This document shows, piece by piece, positions 10,968 to 21,409 of a stretch of 64,000 nt of DNA (position 1 is its first letter; every line of letters begins with the position of its first letter). Both the position numbers and the translations under genes were made by a program. The DNA comes from Solanum dulcamara (lineage: Eukaryota > Streptophyta > Magnoliopsida > Solanales > Solanaceae), in NCBI RefSeq assembly GCF_947179165.1, contig NC_077240.1:2921501-2985500 (forward strand). The letters run 5' to 3'. A model generated the notes under the pieces. It was not told where the DNA came from. It was given only the letters and a program-made list of their open reading frames with translations, and did no database searches.

Positions 10968-13252
10968 CGAGGAAGGAGGCGAAATCGGCGGTTTCGACGG
11001 CAAAAACGACAGCTTTTGAACGCCGAGATGACAGTCGTACTTCCATAAACTCTTGAACGAAGAATGAGACAGAGAGATTGTGTTGGGAGATTTGAAACAT
11101 ACAGGGAGGCTTCACGATGGTGAGTGTTGCAGGAGTATTTCGGTCGAAGAGGTTAAGGGTGCCGTGCGTAGGATGCGCTGGAAAAGAGCGACCGGACCTG
11201 ACGAGATTCCTGGTGAGTTTATGAAGAGCACGAGCCGGTAGGTTTGGAGTGGCTGACTAGGTTATTTAATGTCATCTTTAGAACAACAACGATGCCCGAT
11301 GAATTAAGGTCGAGCGTAATGATCCCTCTATACAAAAACAAGGGGGATATCCAGAGTTGCAACAACTATAGAGATATCAAGCTTCTAAGCCATAATATGA
11401 AAGTGTGGGAAAGAGTGGTGGAGATGAGGGTTAGGAGAGGCGTGTCTATTTCAGAGAACCAGTTCGGATTTATGCTGGAACGCTCAACTACTGAAGCCAT
11501 CCATCTTATGAGGAGACAGGTGGAGGAGTATAGGGAGAGAAAGAGGGACTTGCATATGGTATTCATCGATCTAGAAAAGGCTTACGATAAAGTTCCACGA
11601 GAAATACTATGGAGATGTTTGGAGGCTAAAGGTGTACCGATGGCGTACATTAGAGTGATCAAGGATATGTATGAGGGTGCCAAAATTAGGGTAAGGACAG
11701 TAGGAGGGGACTTAGAGCATTTTCAAGTTGTGATGGGGTTACATCAAGGATCATCCCTTAGTCCGTTTTTATTTGCCTTGGTGATGGATGGATTGACTCG
11801 ATAAATTCAAGGTGAGGTGCCATGGTGTATTCTTTTTTACGGATGACATAGTCCTGATCGATGAGACTAGTAGCGGATTTAACGCTAAACTAGAGGATTA
11901 GAGACACACCCTGGAGTCTAAAGGGTTTAAGCTGAGTAGGATCAAGACGAAGTACTTAGAGTACAAGTTTAGTGAGACACCTCAGGAGGTTGGCGCGGAA
12001 GTTAGGCTTGGTGGCCAGGCCATCCAAAAGAAAAGTAGTTTCAAGTACCTTTGGTCTATCATGCATGGTAGCGGGGAGATTGACGATGATGTCTCACATC
12101 GTATTGGGGTAGAGTGGATGAAATGGAGGCTTGCTTCTGGGGTGCTCTGTGAAAAGAAGGTGCCACCACAACTTAAGGGCAAGTTCTACAAAGTGGTTGT
12201 TAGACCGACTATGTTATATGGGGCGGAGTGTTGGCCAATTAAGGTCTCCCACGTTCAAAAAATAAAATTAGCCGAGATGAGAATGTTGAGATGTCTTAAC
12301 CATATCTGACCTTTTTATTATGTCTTTATTGAGCCGAGGGTCTCCCGAAAACAACCGTGCTACCTTGGTAGGAATCAGGTCTGCGTACACTCTCCCCTCC
12401 CCAGATCCCATGTTGTGGGATTTTACTGGGTCGTTGTTGTTGTTGTTGTTGAGAATGTTGAGATGGATGTGTGGACATACTAGGAGTGACAGGATTAGAA
12501 ATGAGGCTATTCGGGACAAGGTAGGAGTGGCCTCGGTGGAAGACAAGATGCGGGAAATGCGACTTAGATGGTTTGGGCATGTAAAAAGGAGAGACACAAA
12601 TGCCCCAGTGAGGAAGTGTGAGAGGTTGGCCATGGATGGTTTCAAAAGAAGTAGGGGTAGGCCGAAGAAATATTGGGGAGAGGTGATTACACAAGACATG
12701 GTGCAGTTACAGCTTACCGAGGACATGACCCTAGATAGAAGTGTGTGGAGGACCCACACTAGGGTAGAAGGCTAGTACATAGTCTCGTTATTCTACACTA
12801 TTAGTAGGCGCATTAGCGCACTATAATTTCCTTTGTGGGGACTCAGATTAGGATAAAAGGCTAGGTGATTCATCCTTTGTACCATAGTAGTTTTAGTTCT
12901 GCTCATTGTTTATTGTCATTTGATTTCTGTATTGTATTGCTGTTTATAGTTGTGGCGCCGTTGTACTTTGACTATCTTATTTATCTTATCTTATCTTATT
13001 TATTTATAGTAGTTAATACCTCTTTCTTCCCCATATCATTCTACCATGACTTTCTCATTTTTTTCCTATTCCTTGTTTTCATCTTGTTTTCGATATGCTT
13101 GTCCTTATCTGACTTTTTATCTCGTTTTCCTCTCTTAAAGCCGAAGGTCTTTCGGAAACAGCCGCCCTACCTTTCAAGGTGGGGGTTAGGTCTGCATACA
13201 CTTTACCCTCCCCAGACCCACATTGTAGGATTATACTGGGTTTGTTGTTGTT
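10968..13252 (+). mobile_element. Degenerate RTE-clade LINE, 5'-truncated
   Basis: The element starts inside the endonuclease-RT linker (KEAKSAVSTAKT-like). An internal deletion of roughly 190 bp follows, relative to the copy at 29.3-32.6 kb, and then the reverse transcriptase. The longest intact piece, 11244-11804, encodes 186 aa with [13 protein letters not shown] and [19 protein letters not shown]. The active-site region reads LFYG-DD and is frameshifted, and several stops follow. A C-terminal RT segment resumes at 12061-12309 and after 12466. The 3' UTR ends in the shared (TTG)n tail. A clear target duplication was not found. It is inactive and older than the minus-strand copy. Confidence 0.9.
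12294..12450 (+). mobile_element. 157-bp truncated RTE LINE tail nested in an older LINE
   Basis: This insert interrupts the RT C-terminal coding region of the older LINE. The 15-bp sequence GAGAATGTTGAGATG lies directly on both sides (12279-12293 and 12451-12465); removing one copy plus the insert restores the LINE sequence. The insert matches the last part of the minus-strand LINE at 29.3 kb, including the TCTGACCTTTTT stretch upstream of the tail, so it is a 5'-truncated LINE rather than a SINE. Confidence 0.92.
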
Positions 13253-13434
13253 ATAAATTAATTCATTAAAAATAAATTTTAAATTTTAAAATTAAATTAT
13301 TTATAAAATATGAAAATATGTCTTTTTTAAAAAAAATAAATTGAATAGAAAAATATGTTACATAAATTGAGACATAAAGAACTAGCTATGTTACTTCAAT
13401 TTTTTTTAATCATTAATTCTATTGAGTTAGAACC

Positions 13435-13731
13435 AGCTATGTTGTTATAAGGTGGAGTGTTGGCTGATTAAGAGCTCGCATGTTCAGAAGATGAAAGTAA
13501 TTGAAATAAGGATGCTAGACGGATGTGTGGGCATACTCAAATGTCCTAGTAAGGAGGTGTGAGAGATTAAATATTGTGAGGCTAAAAAAAGGTACAGTAG
13601 TCGAATAACTAATGGGGAGGGATGGTTAGACAAGACATAATACACCTACAACTTATCGAGACATGACCCTAAATAAGAGGATATATATTCGAGGATTAGG
13701 GTTTAGAAGGTTAGTAGGTAGTCGAACATTC
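13435..13731 (+). mobile_element. Very degenerate RTE LINE 3' fragment
   Basis: Nucleotide similarity to the RT C-terminal part of the neighbouring LINE remains (GTGGAGTGTTGGCTGATTAA, GGATGTGTGGGCATACTC, GACATGACCCTAAATAAGAG), with many indels and no open frame. It lies in the same orientation about 180 bp after the end of the previous copy, so it is either an independent old insertion or part of a broken tandem. Confidence 0.75.
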
Positions 13732-14056
13732 TATAGTTCTCCCTATCAGTATCCTACTATCTCAATCTTCAACTTTTTATTACATTTTGATTAAATTATC
13801 GTATTATTTGTTATTGTTATTGCTATTATTATTTTTCTCATTACTCCCGGCATAACTTCTTTACTAATGTATTTCTTTTTCATACATATTATTTTATAGT
13901 TCTCCCTATCAGTATCCTACTATCTCAATCTTCAACTTTTTATTACATTTTGCTTAAATTATCGTATTATTTGTTAATGTTATTGCTATTGTTTTTTTCC
14001 CCATTAATTCCGGCATAACTTCTTTACTAATGTATTTCTTTTTCATACATATTATT
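13732..14056 (+). repeat. 163-bp tandem direct duplication
   Basis: Unit 1 (13732-13894) and unit 2 (13895-14056) both begin TATAGTTCTCCCTATCAGTA and both end CATACATATTATTTT. They differ by only a few substitutions and short indels. They follow the degenerate LINE fragment and may be part of its 3' UTR. Confidence 0.9.
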
Positions 14057-15223
14057 TTTGTATACAATTATTTGAATAGAAGATTCTTCAAAAACAACCT
14101 TTTTATGTTCTTCATACTTTACTGTGGAACTACACTAAGTATTTATAATTATGTTGTTTGACCTCGAAGGAACTTGAAATAAACTCAAGAAAAATAAAGA
14201 ACAAGACGCAAGACTTGGTTCCTAATTAACCGCCGGGTCAACAACGTGATTGCTGTTTGATCAACCTTCAAAAAAACGAAAGGCTTCACAACTTTTTAAA
14301 TTAAACACCTGTCATTGATTAGTTATATTTAACTTTGATTAGTTAAAAATAAGGAAGATGGACCTTCACCTAATCTAGGATTACTCAGATTCCAAAACTT
14401 CAAGTCTTGTTCACATGCACCTGATTTGCTGATGCTGTGGAAACAATAAATAACAGCGCCAAAATTTCAAGTCAATTGTCAGAAATACCCCTCCCCCTCG
14501 TACCTCATTGTCAAAAAAAATAAAATTCAATGTTTTGGACCAATTCAAAGTTCAAAAGAAGCCAACCATCAGCCTCAGTAATAGTGAGGTGTAGTATTTT
14601 TTAGACGTTTTTTCTTGGAAATGTTTACTAAACGCGTTGATCACGATTATTTTTTTTTAGAAAAGTATTGTGAGTTTGATGAATTGAGAAGGAGAAACGG
14701 TCTACGCCAAAAGAATTGGAAGACTTTTTTGTGGTCTCCAGTCTTGAAGTTCTACTGGTAAGACTGAAGTTTGAAGACCAGAAAAACACCTTATATTCTC
14801 CAGTCTTAGCTCTCTACCGCCCAAAAAAGTAAAGAATCAAAAAGAGTTCGTATTTTGGCGTTTGGGTATATCAAGAATCATCAGTCGACACAACTTTCAA
14901 GTACCCTTTTTGGATTCTTGGTCATTTCTACTGGTAAGGCTCAAGTTCAAGTCCAAATACTCCTTATATTGCAATTACTGTATTTTTCAGTTTCCATTTC
15001 TAAGATCTTATTTATCCCTTTTCCCCAAAATAGGAAGGAGCAAAAGGGTTTGCATTTTGGCTTCTGGTTGTATCAAGAAACAGGTTTTTATGGGGTGTGA
15101 TCACCAGTTGATTACAATTGTTGAGTACCCTATTTTGGTAGAAGCCTAGGAGTAAAGAAAGTCTCTGTCTATTAATCATATTGTGGTTGATGGGGTTTTG
15201 AGCTTAGGACTTTGGTAACAACT
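14057..15223 (+). other. Upstream region and probable 5' leader of XLG
   Basis: No coding gene. Two related segments, TTTTGGCGTTTGGGTATATC (about 14854) and TTTTGGCTTCTGGTTGTATC (about 15054), look like a partial duplication. A possible leader intron runs from CTGGTAAGGC (about 14930) to TTTTTCAG (about 14990). XLG genes commonly carry 5' UTR introns, but this one is only inferred. Confidence 0.4.
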
Positions 15224-18200
15224 ATGGCAGCAATCTTGAAAAGTTTTTTCCCGGTTTCTTCCTCTAAAAAGGAGGATAATCATGATGAGTTTGATGTAGA
15301 ATACTCCTTTGCTGAGGAGTATTGTGGTCCTCCTGTTAGTTATGACATTCCTCAGGTGGTTCCGGTTGATGTACACCGGATTCCAACTGCCTCAGTAGTT
15401 GCTACTGCTGCTATGTTGAGTAAAAATTTTTCACTACCAGTTATTGAACCGATTGTCAAGAGTGATACCAAATTAATCAAGAATCAGAAGTCAAAGGAGT
15501 CAGATTTAGGCTCTGCATTAACTTCTGTTTATGTTGATGATGAAAAATGTGTCTTAGAATCAGAGTGTGTTGAGAATGATCATGCCTGTAGAGCATCAGA
15601 TGGAATTGAAAGTTCTAGTACCTTAGGATTTTCCGACAGTCATGATAACTCCCGTGAGCTGTCAGGAAGTTCGGATATCGAGGACCTGGTAGATGAATGC
15701 AAGGAAGAAGTAAGATTTGTGAGTCATCCGAACTCCGTTGGCTTAGAATCTGAGGAACCAATTTTGAGCTCTCCAGATGTTTCCTTAAAAGTATTGTCTT
15801 GTGAAGAGGTGGAAGATTATACTGATGAAGTTGCTGTCAACCAAGGTAGCAGAACAGCTTTTGTGACTTTCTGTGAAACTCAATCAAGTGATATTTCTAC
15901 TGATAGTGATGAAGAGGAGCCAGGAATGTTTCCCGAAAAACCAATCGTAAGCAGTGATTCCAACAAGTGTTTTTGGTGTCATAAAGGGAAACGATTCACT
16001 GAGAGGGAAGGATGCATAGCTTGTGGTGCAAAGTATTGTATCAATTGTGTGTTGAGAGCAATGGGGGCAATGCCCGAAGGAAGAAAATGTATTACTTGCA
16101 TTGGTTACCGTATTAATGAATCAAAGCGAGATTCTTTAGGTAAGTGTTCTGCAATGCTTAAGAGACTGTTAAGTAAATGGCAAATGGATGAGATCATGGA
16201 ATTGGAGAAGTCATGTCAAGCTAATCAGCTTCCACCCCATCTTGTGAGCGTGAATGGGAAACGTCTTTCCCTTAGAGAGTTGGTCGACTTGCAAAGCTGT
16301 GCATATCCACCAAAGAAGTTGAGACCCGGGAAGTACTGGTATGACAAGGTGTCTGGTTTATGGGGAAAGGTGAGTATTAGTTAGATCATACTCTCCTTTT
16401 TTTTGCCATTGAAACCTTAATCCTGTTGTTTGTCTGATATTTTTCTTGCTTTGGCTTAATAAAACAGGAGGGACATAAGCCTTGTCAGATAATTTCTCCC
16501 CAACTAGCTGTTGGTGATGCAATTAAGAAAGATGCTAGCAAGGGAAACACAAATATTGTGATAAACAATCGAGAAATTACGCAAGTAGAGCGCTTTATGT
16601 TGAAGGTTTGACTTCTGAACTAATTAAGTCTTCTGAAATTATGAATGCTTGCGGTTGGAGTTCTTAGCATGCTGTCAAATCATTTCAGCTGACAGGAATA
16701 AACTGTGAAGGAAGCGTTTGTTTTTGGCTCAGTGCTGATGGATCCTGCCAGGAAGAGGGTATGAACAATGTAGTTGGAAAAATGTGGGACAAGGTTGGTT
16801 TTTGTTCATCCATTCACTTCTTTTGACAAGTTTCCATATTTTTTTCTTATATTCTCCGATAATCGTGATCTTTTGACAGACTACACACAAGCTGCTTTGC
16901 TCTGCCTTGAGATTGCCTCTTCCTCCTGAATCTGCAAATTCTTCTGATGAAGAAGTTGGAAGTGGAATGGATGCAGGTGACCCGTGCAGCACAGTTACCA
17001 AAAAACTAAATAAACTACTTCTTGCTGGTTGTGATCAATCGGGAACAAGTACTCTGTTCAAACAGGTACAGTATGGGTGGAACATTTCACTTTAAAAGAA
17101 GACATTTCTGTATGTTTCTTTGGATTCTCAATTGATAGACAGCTTAACTAAATCCGTGTAGTTTATTCATCGGAATTGCATGTATAAGTTGGTTACTTAC
17201 ATAGTTATGCTAGATCTCTAATAGATTGCATGGCGTGGTTACTAATGAAGTCAAAACTGCAACTGTTTTTTTTTCTTTCTTTTTATCATTGTAGTCTTCT
17301 CCTGGCTTATGCTAATAAGAACCCACTGGATTTGATTACATATTTAATTATAACATTCTGAATGAAGATATATGTTTTCTGATTAAATGCATTTATATCA
17401 CTTAAAATGTATAGAGGATGAGTGATTCTTGATAATATATGTTGCTAAGACAGGCGTTTATTTCTACTTCAGGCCAAAATTGTATATCGCGTTCCTTTCT
17501 CAGAAGAAGAGCATCAGAACATTACATACACGATTCAAAGAAATTTGTATCGATATATTGCTATACTCCTCGAGGGGCGTGAAAGATTTGAAGAGGAGTA
17601 CCGTGTTGAAATGAGGAAAAAACGGCTTGATGAACCTGGCCCTTCAGGTATAGAATTTTATAGTTGTTCCTGACCTCCGTATGAACTGAGCTTTCTGTTA
17701 CCTTTTGTCTCTACTTCTTAAGAAATGTAATGTCACCTGTTTCTCAGAACCCTCCTTTTGTCCACTTAAGTCTGCACTGCCTTTTACACTAACATTGAGC
17801 AATTGAGTAGTACAAAGACTGATATATAGAATTCTAAAGATGGTGATGTCGACGATTTAAAGACTGTTGATCTAGTGCTGCTATTGTTATTTTATTTACT
17901 ATTCTGAATATAGTTCTTTTACTTCTGAGTTACAAATCATTCACATGTTTTTCACAAGTATTGCTTTTTTATCACAAAGAAGAGTACAAAGAGTTTTAAG
18001 TTTTCTCATTAACTATACTGTAAAATTTTTGATTCAAATCACTTGTATCTATGAAATTAAGCATTAGTATCTATAGCTAGATTTTGAGTATCATCTTTGT
18101 TAACAGCTCTTCCAGACCTGATTGAAGAAGAGAATGTCTATTCCATCAGCCCTAGACTGAAAAACTTTTCAGATTGGCTTCTTCAAGCTATGATGTTAGG

Positions 18201-19308
18201 AAATTTGGAGGTCATTTTTCCTGCTGCCACCCGAGAGTACTCAGCCGTAGTTGAGGAGTTGTGGAAGCATAAAGCATTTCAGGCCACATATCAGCGGAGA
18301 AATGAGCTACAAATGCTTCCTAGAGTTGCCAATTATTTCTTAGATCATGTAGGTTACTCTGTCTTATGCCTCATTCTCAGTTAGGGATTGATAAGACATC
18401 ATTTTTCTGTTCTTTGTTTCCATCTACAACTTATGAAATTATTGTCCTTGGTAGGCTGTTGAGATTTCAAAGGTAGACTACAACCCTTCTGATATGGATA
18501 AGTTATATGCTGAGGGCATAACTTCGTCCAATGGGGTAGCTTGCATGGACTTTTCGTTCCCTAATCCAACTCAGGATAGTTACATGGAGGCAGTTGATCA
18601 GCATTCATCCTCAATGAGGTCAGCTCTCTCTCCCTCTCCAAGTTACAACTTCCATAAGAGTACTTGCGAGCTGATTGCCATCAACTCATCCTTTTGCTAA
18701 TGTAGGTACCAACTAATAAGAGTACACGCGAGCTGCGTAAGGAAAAACTGCAAGTGGTTGGAGATGTTTGAAGATGTTGACCTTGTTATCTTTTGTGTTT
18801 CCTTGACGGATTACACTGAAACACTGAATATCTGGAGGATTACAATGGAGTTTGCACAAACAAGATGATGGAAAGCAAGAAGCTCTTTGAGAACATCGTC
18901 AGTCATCCAGCTTTTGCCCAGAAACACTGCCTCTTACTATTGAACAAGTTTGACATACTAGAGGAAATAATTGAGGAGTCTCCCCTTTCTGAATGTGAAT
19001 GGTTTAAGGACTTCAATCCAGTGATAAGTCGTCATCCCAACAACAAGACCAGCAACAACAATCCATCATTGGCTCAACGTGCTTATCATTACATAGCTGT
19101 GAAGTTTAAACGCCTATATAATTCCATAACAGCGCGAAAGCTGTATGTTTCACAGCTAACTGCTTTAGAGGCTGATAGTGTTGATGGAGCTCTTAAATAC
19201 AGTAGGGAAATTCTCAAGTGGGATGAAGAAAGGCGTAAAGTAATGCGTGATTGGACAACAGAGAGCCCTGAGGCTAGCTCAACTCTGGAGGCCAGCACAA
19301 CTACATAG
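15224..19308 (+). CDS. XLG: Extra-large G protein (XLG), frameshifted in last exon
   Basis: Eight exons with GT-AG borders: 15224-16369, 16468-16605, 16689-16793, 16880-17065, 17473-17647, 18107-18348, 18455-18618, 18706-19308. Plant XLGs are non-canonical G-alpha subunits that pair with G-beta/gamma in immunity and development. Visible parts: an acidic N-terminus with [11 protein letters not shown]; a Cys-rich block near residues 245-290 ([23 protein letters not shown]) typical of XLGs; then the G-alpha-like domain with P-loop [13 protein letters not shown] (near 513-525), NKFD, and TALEAD near the end. Corrected length would be 916 aa, normal for the family. However, an 8-bp tandem duplication at 18813-18828 shifts the frame and gives a stop at 18866, leaving about 772 aa without NKFD and TALEAD. 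The start is the ATG at 15224; the frame is also open slightly upstream from a TTG. Pseudogene, defective allele or assembly error all remain possible. Confidence 0.88.
18813..18828 (+). repeat. 8-bp tandem duplication breaking XLG
   Basis: ACACTGAA occurs twice back to back. With one copy the frame reads [19 protein letters not shown], which fits the family and joins the downstream frame through NKFD to the stop at 19308. With two copies translation ends at TGA 18866. No splice site pair here would remove exactly 8 bp. Confidence 0.92.
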
Positions 19309-19559
19309 TTATCATTCTTTTGTTGAGTCCACTTTGCCTTTTGGCTGTACATAGGAGGAATTCACTTTACTAAAATGTACTAATTTTTTTCCTTCTGCAA
19401 CAAAGATGAGGCTCTCTTCTGCAATTTGCAGATACAATCTAGTAAAAGGGCATTTGTCATTCAATGAGATATTCATTCTTTTTAGCTTAACTAATAGGCC
19501 CTTGCTTCGACTTTGATTTTTACAGACTAATACCAAGATCCAAACAACTACTAAAATTA

Positions 19560-21340
19560 AGAATAAATGATAGTATAAAGAAAGAAATTCTTACATCAAA
19601 TACACATACAATAACATTTATACGTAAAACTAGTATAAAACAATGTAAGAAGAACTTTATAAAATACTACAATAAGGTACTTGATGGTTTCAACAAGGTG
19701 CAAAACGATCTATTAGCAAGCACACTGTTGCTTCACACATTGTGTTATCATTTTTGCTCTCTGTCATGTCTGAAGAAGAGGAAGAATTTTGCCTTTTTGT
19801 GCTTTCGTCCATTTTTTCCACTGTTTTTTTCTTCTTCAACAAAAAAAGGCTTTTGGCTCTAACCTTTTCACTTATCTTTGTTATCTCACAAACACAAGCA
19901 TCAACTACTGCTGCCATTTTCTTTCTTGGAAAACAAAGTTCCTCTCTTTTTCTTTTTTCTCTTGCTTTTGTAATCTTGAAAATATGTAAAACTCAGATAT
20001 GAAATTGAAATGAGAAAAAGGGTCTACTTATAGAGTAGGACATCAGAAGGTTGGGGCGGAGTGGTCCTGGTGGAATAGAGTGGTTTTTAGAGAAAAAATC
20101 TATAGGCAGAATCTGCCCATCAGATACAGGGACTTGGTATATTATATTTTACTAGAATATTCTCAACTTTTATACCTTAGTTTGAGAGTATATGCAATAA
20201 TTTTATGAATATTCGGACTGAGTTTTCACAAATTGTAACTGGCTTCAAGTCTGAATAAATTGGAGGACTCATTTCTGGAGCGGTGCTATTAACAAGATTT
20301 TTTTTTTAATATTCGGACTCGAATTCGAGATATCTATGGTAGCTGAATATAAACTGATTACTCAATTTTCTTAAACTAAAATCTATTTATCTGGAGGTAC
20401 ATAAGCACCAAATTACAGTATTTTATCAATAAAAAAAATATTTGAGTAATATTTTCATAAAATGGGATAAAAGCAAAAAGTGAAGGGAAGAGAATTGCAA
20501 TTTTTTTTTAAAAAAAGAGATGGAAGAAAAAGAGAAATGATAAAAGAAAATGACTAGCTTGTTGGTTTCTTAGTTTAGGACCACAAATGAATTATACTTG
20601 GTTTACTCACTCTATTACGCAGAAAGTTGTAAAATAATTGACAAAATAGTGTTCCATAATGCTACGCTTCTATAATTTATATTATTTGCAATGATAATAT
20701 ATTGAGTGAACTATTTCTACATTTTATTTCACATGCCAATTTGGTACGATCAATATGTAAAAGAATCTGATTCATTGAATTATCGAAAGGACACGTGTCA
20801 TAAAATTTAAAGAGTTAATTGAGGAACTGAAGTTGGAGTGATCCCCAAATCCCATGATTAATGGCATTTTACTTTGTTTTTATTCGATGTATAACTTATC
20901 ATTCACTTGAAGGATGAAAATTAAAATTTATACAGTTAGTATATTCATTTTTCACTACTAGGGAAAAGTGAGTTGAGCACAAGAATAAAGAAGTGGATAA
21001 AAAGGCCAATTCCATAATAGTGTTGTAAGGTCTTATCCAAAACTCTTCAAATAATGTATCTGAAATTATTGCAAAGGCTTCTAGACTGTTGAGGCGACTT
21101 TCTGGACTTTATCTAAAGATAAAATACATGTCTAGCCGATTGAATTCATAGGATTAAGGTTTGGATAGAAATTTGATCGAATCTAATAATTATGATTCGG
21201 ACATTATATTTATTTATAAGAAACTTATTTAATATAATAAAAATTAACATTTAAATCGTAGTTCCGCCTTCCTGGTCTTGATTGGTATGACCTTAATTTG
21301 CTTTTATCTATTTGGCAAAAAACACTTGTTACTTTGAAGG
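19560..21340. repeat. Segmental tandem duplication, unit A
   Basis: This unit parallels 21410-23300 in the same order: small RFAPC gene with its promoter; a GGTGGTCC-like promoter-distal segment; a segment with GAAAGTTGTAAAATAATTGA (about 20620; compare 22280); and a distal segment with CTTATCCAAAACTCTTCAAA (about 21032; compare 23097). The non-coding parts have diverged by many indels, so the duplication is not recent. Confidence 0.75.
19690..19917 (-). CDS. Small conserved protein, C-terminal RFAPC, copy 1
   Basis: Single-exon 75-aa frame. It opens MAAVVDACVCEITKISEKVR, continues with a basic Lys run and a Ser-rich stretch, and ends CLLIDRFAPC. A paralogue of 76 aa lies 1.85 kb away in the same orientation. 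Differences between the two are mostly amino-acid substitutions in the middle, while both ends are kept and neither frame is broken, which argues for real coding. No signal peptide, membrane segment or known catalytic motif is seen. A TATA-like TCTATAAG lies upstream near 20030. I recognise the end pattern as that of a small plant family of unknown function, but cannot name it. The middle SSSSSDMTES region looks phosphorylatable (inference). Confidence 0.72.
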   Translation of the reverse strand: MAAVVDACVCEITKISEKVRAKSLFLLKKKKTVEKMDESTKRQNSSSSSDMTESKNDNTMCEATVCLLIDRFAPC

Positions 21341-21409
21341 TTAGGAAGAACCAAAGTTATGATGATAATCGTTAAGTTGGGATCATAAGTACTAAACAAC
21401 AAGCTAAAT

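Noticed and set aside
12320..12775. 151-aa plus-strand frame
   Set aside because: Composite of the nested LINE tail and the interrupted RT C-terminus, not a gene.
19742..20002. 86-aa plus-strand frame opposite small gene 1
   Set aside because: Antisense shadow; the equivalent in the second unit is kept only because the minus-strand protein is conserved.
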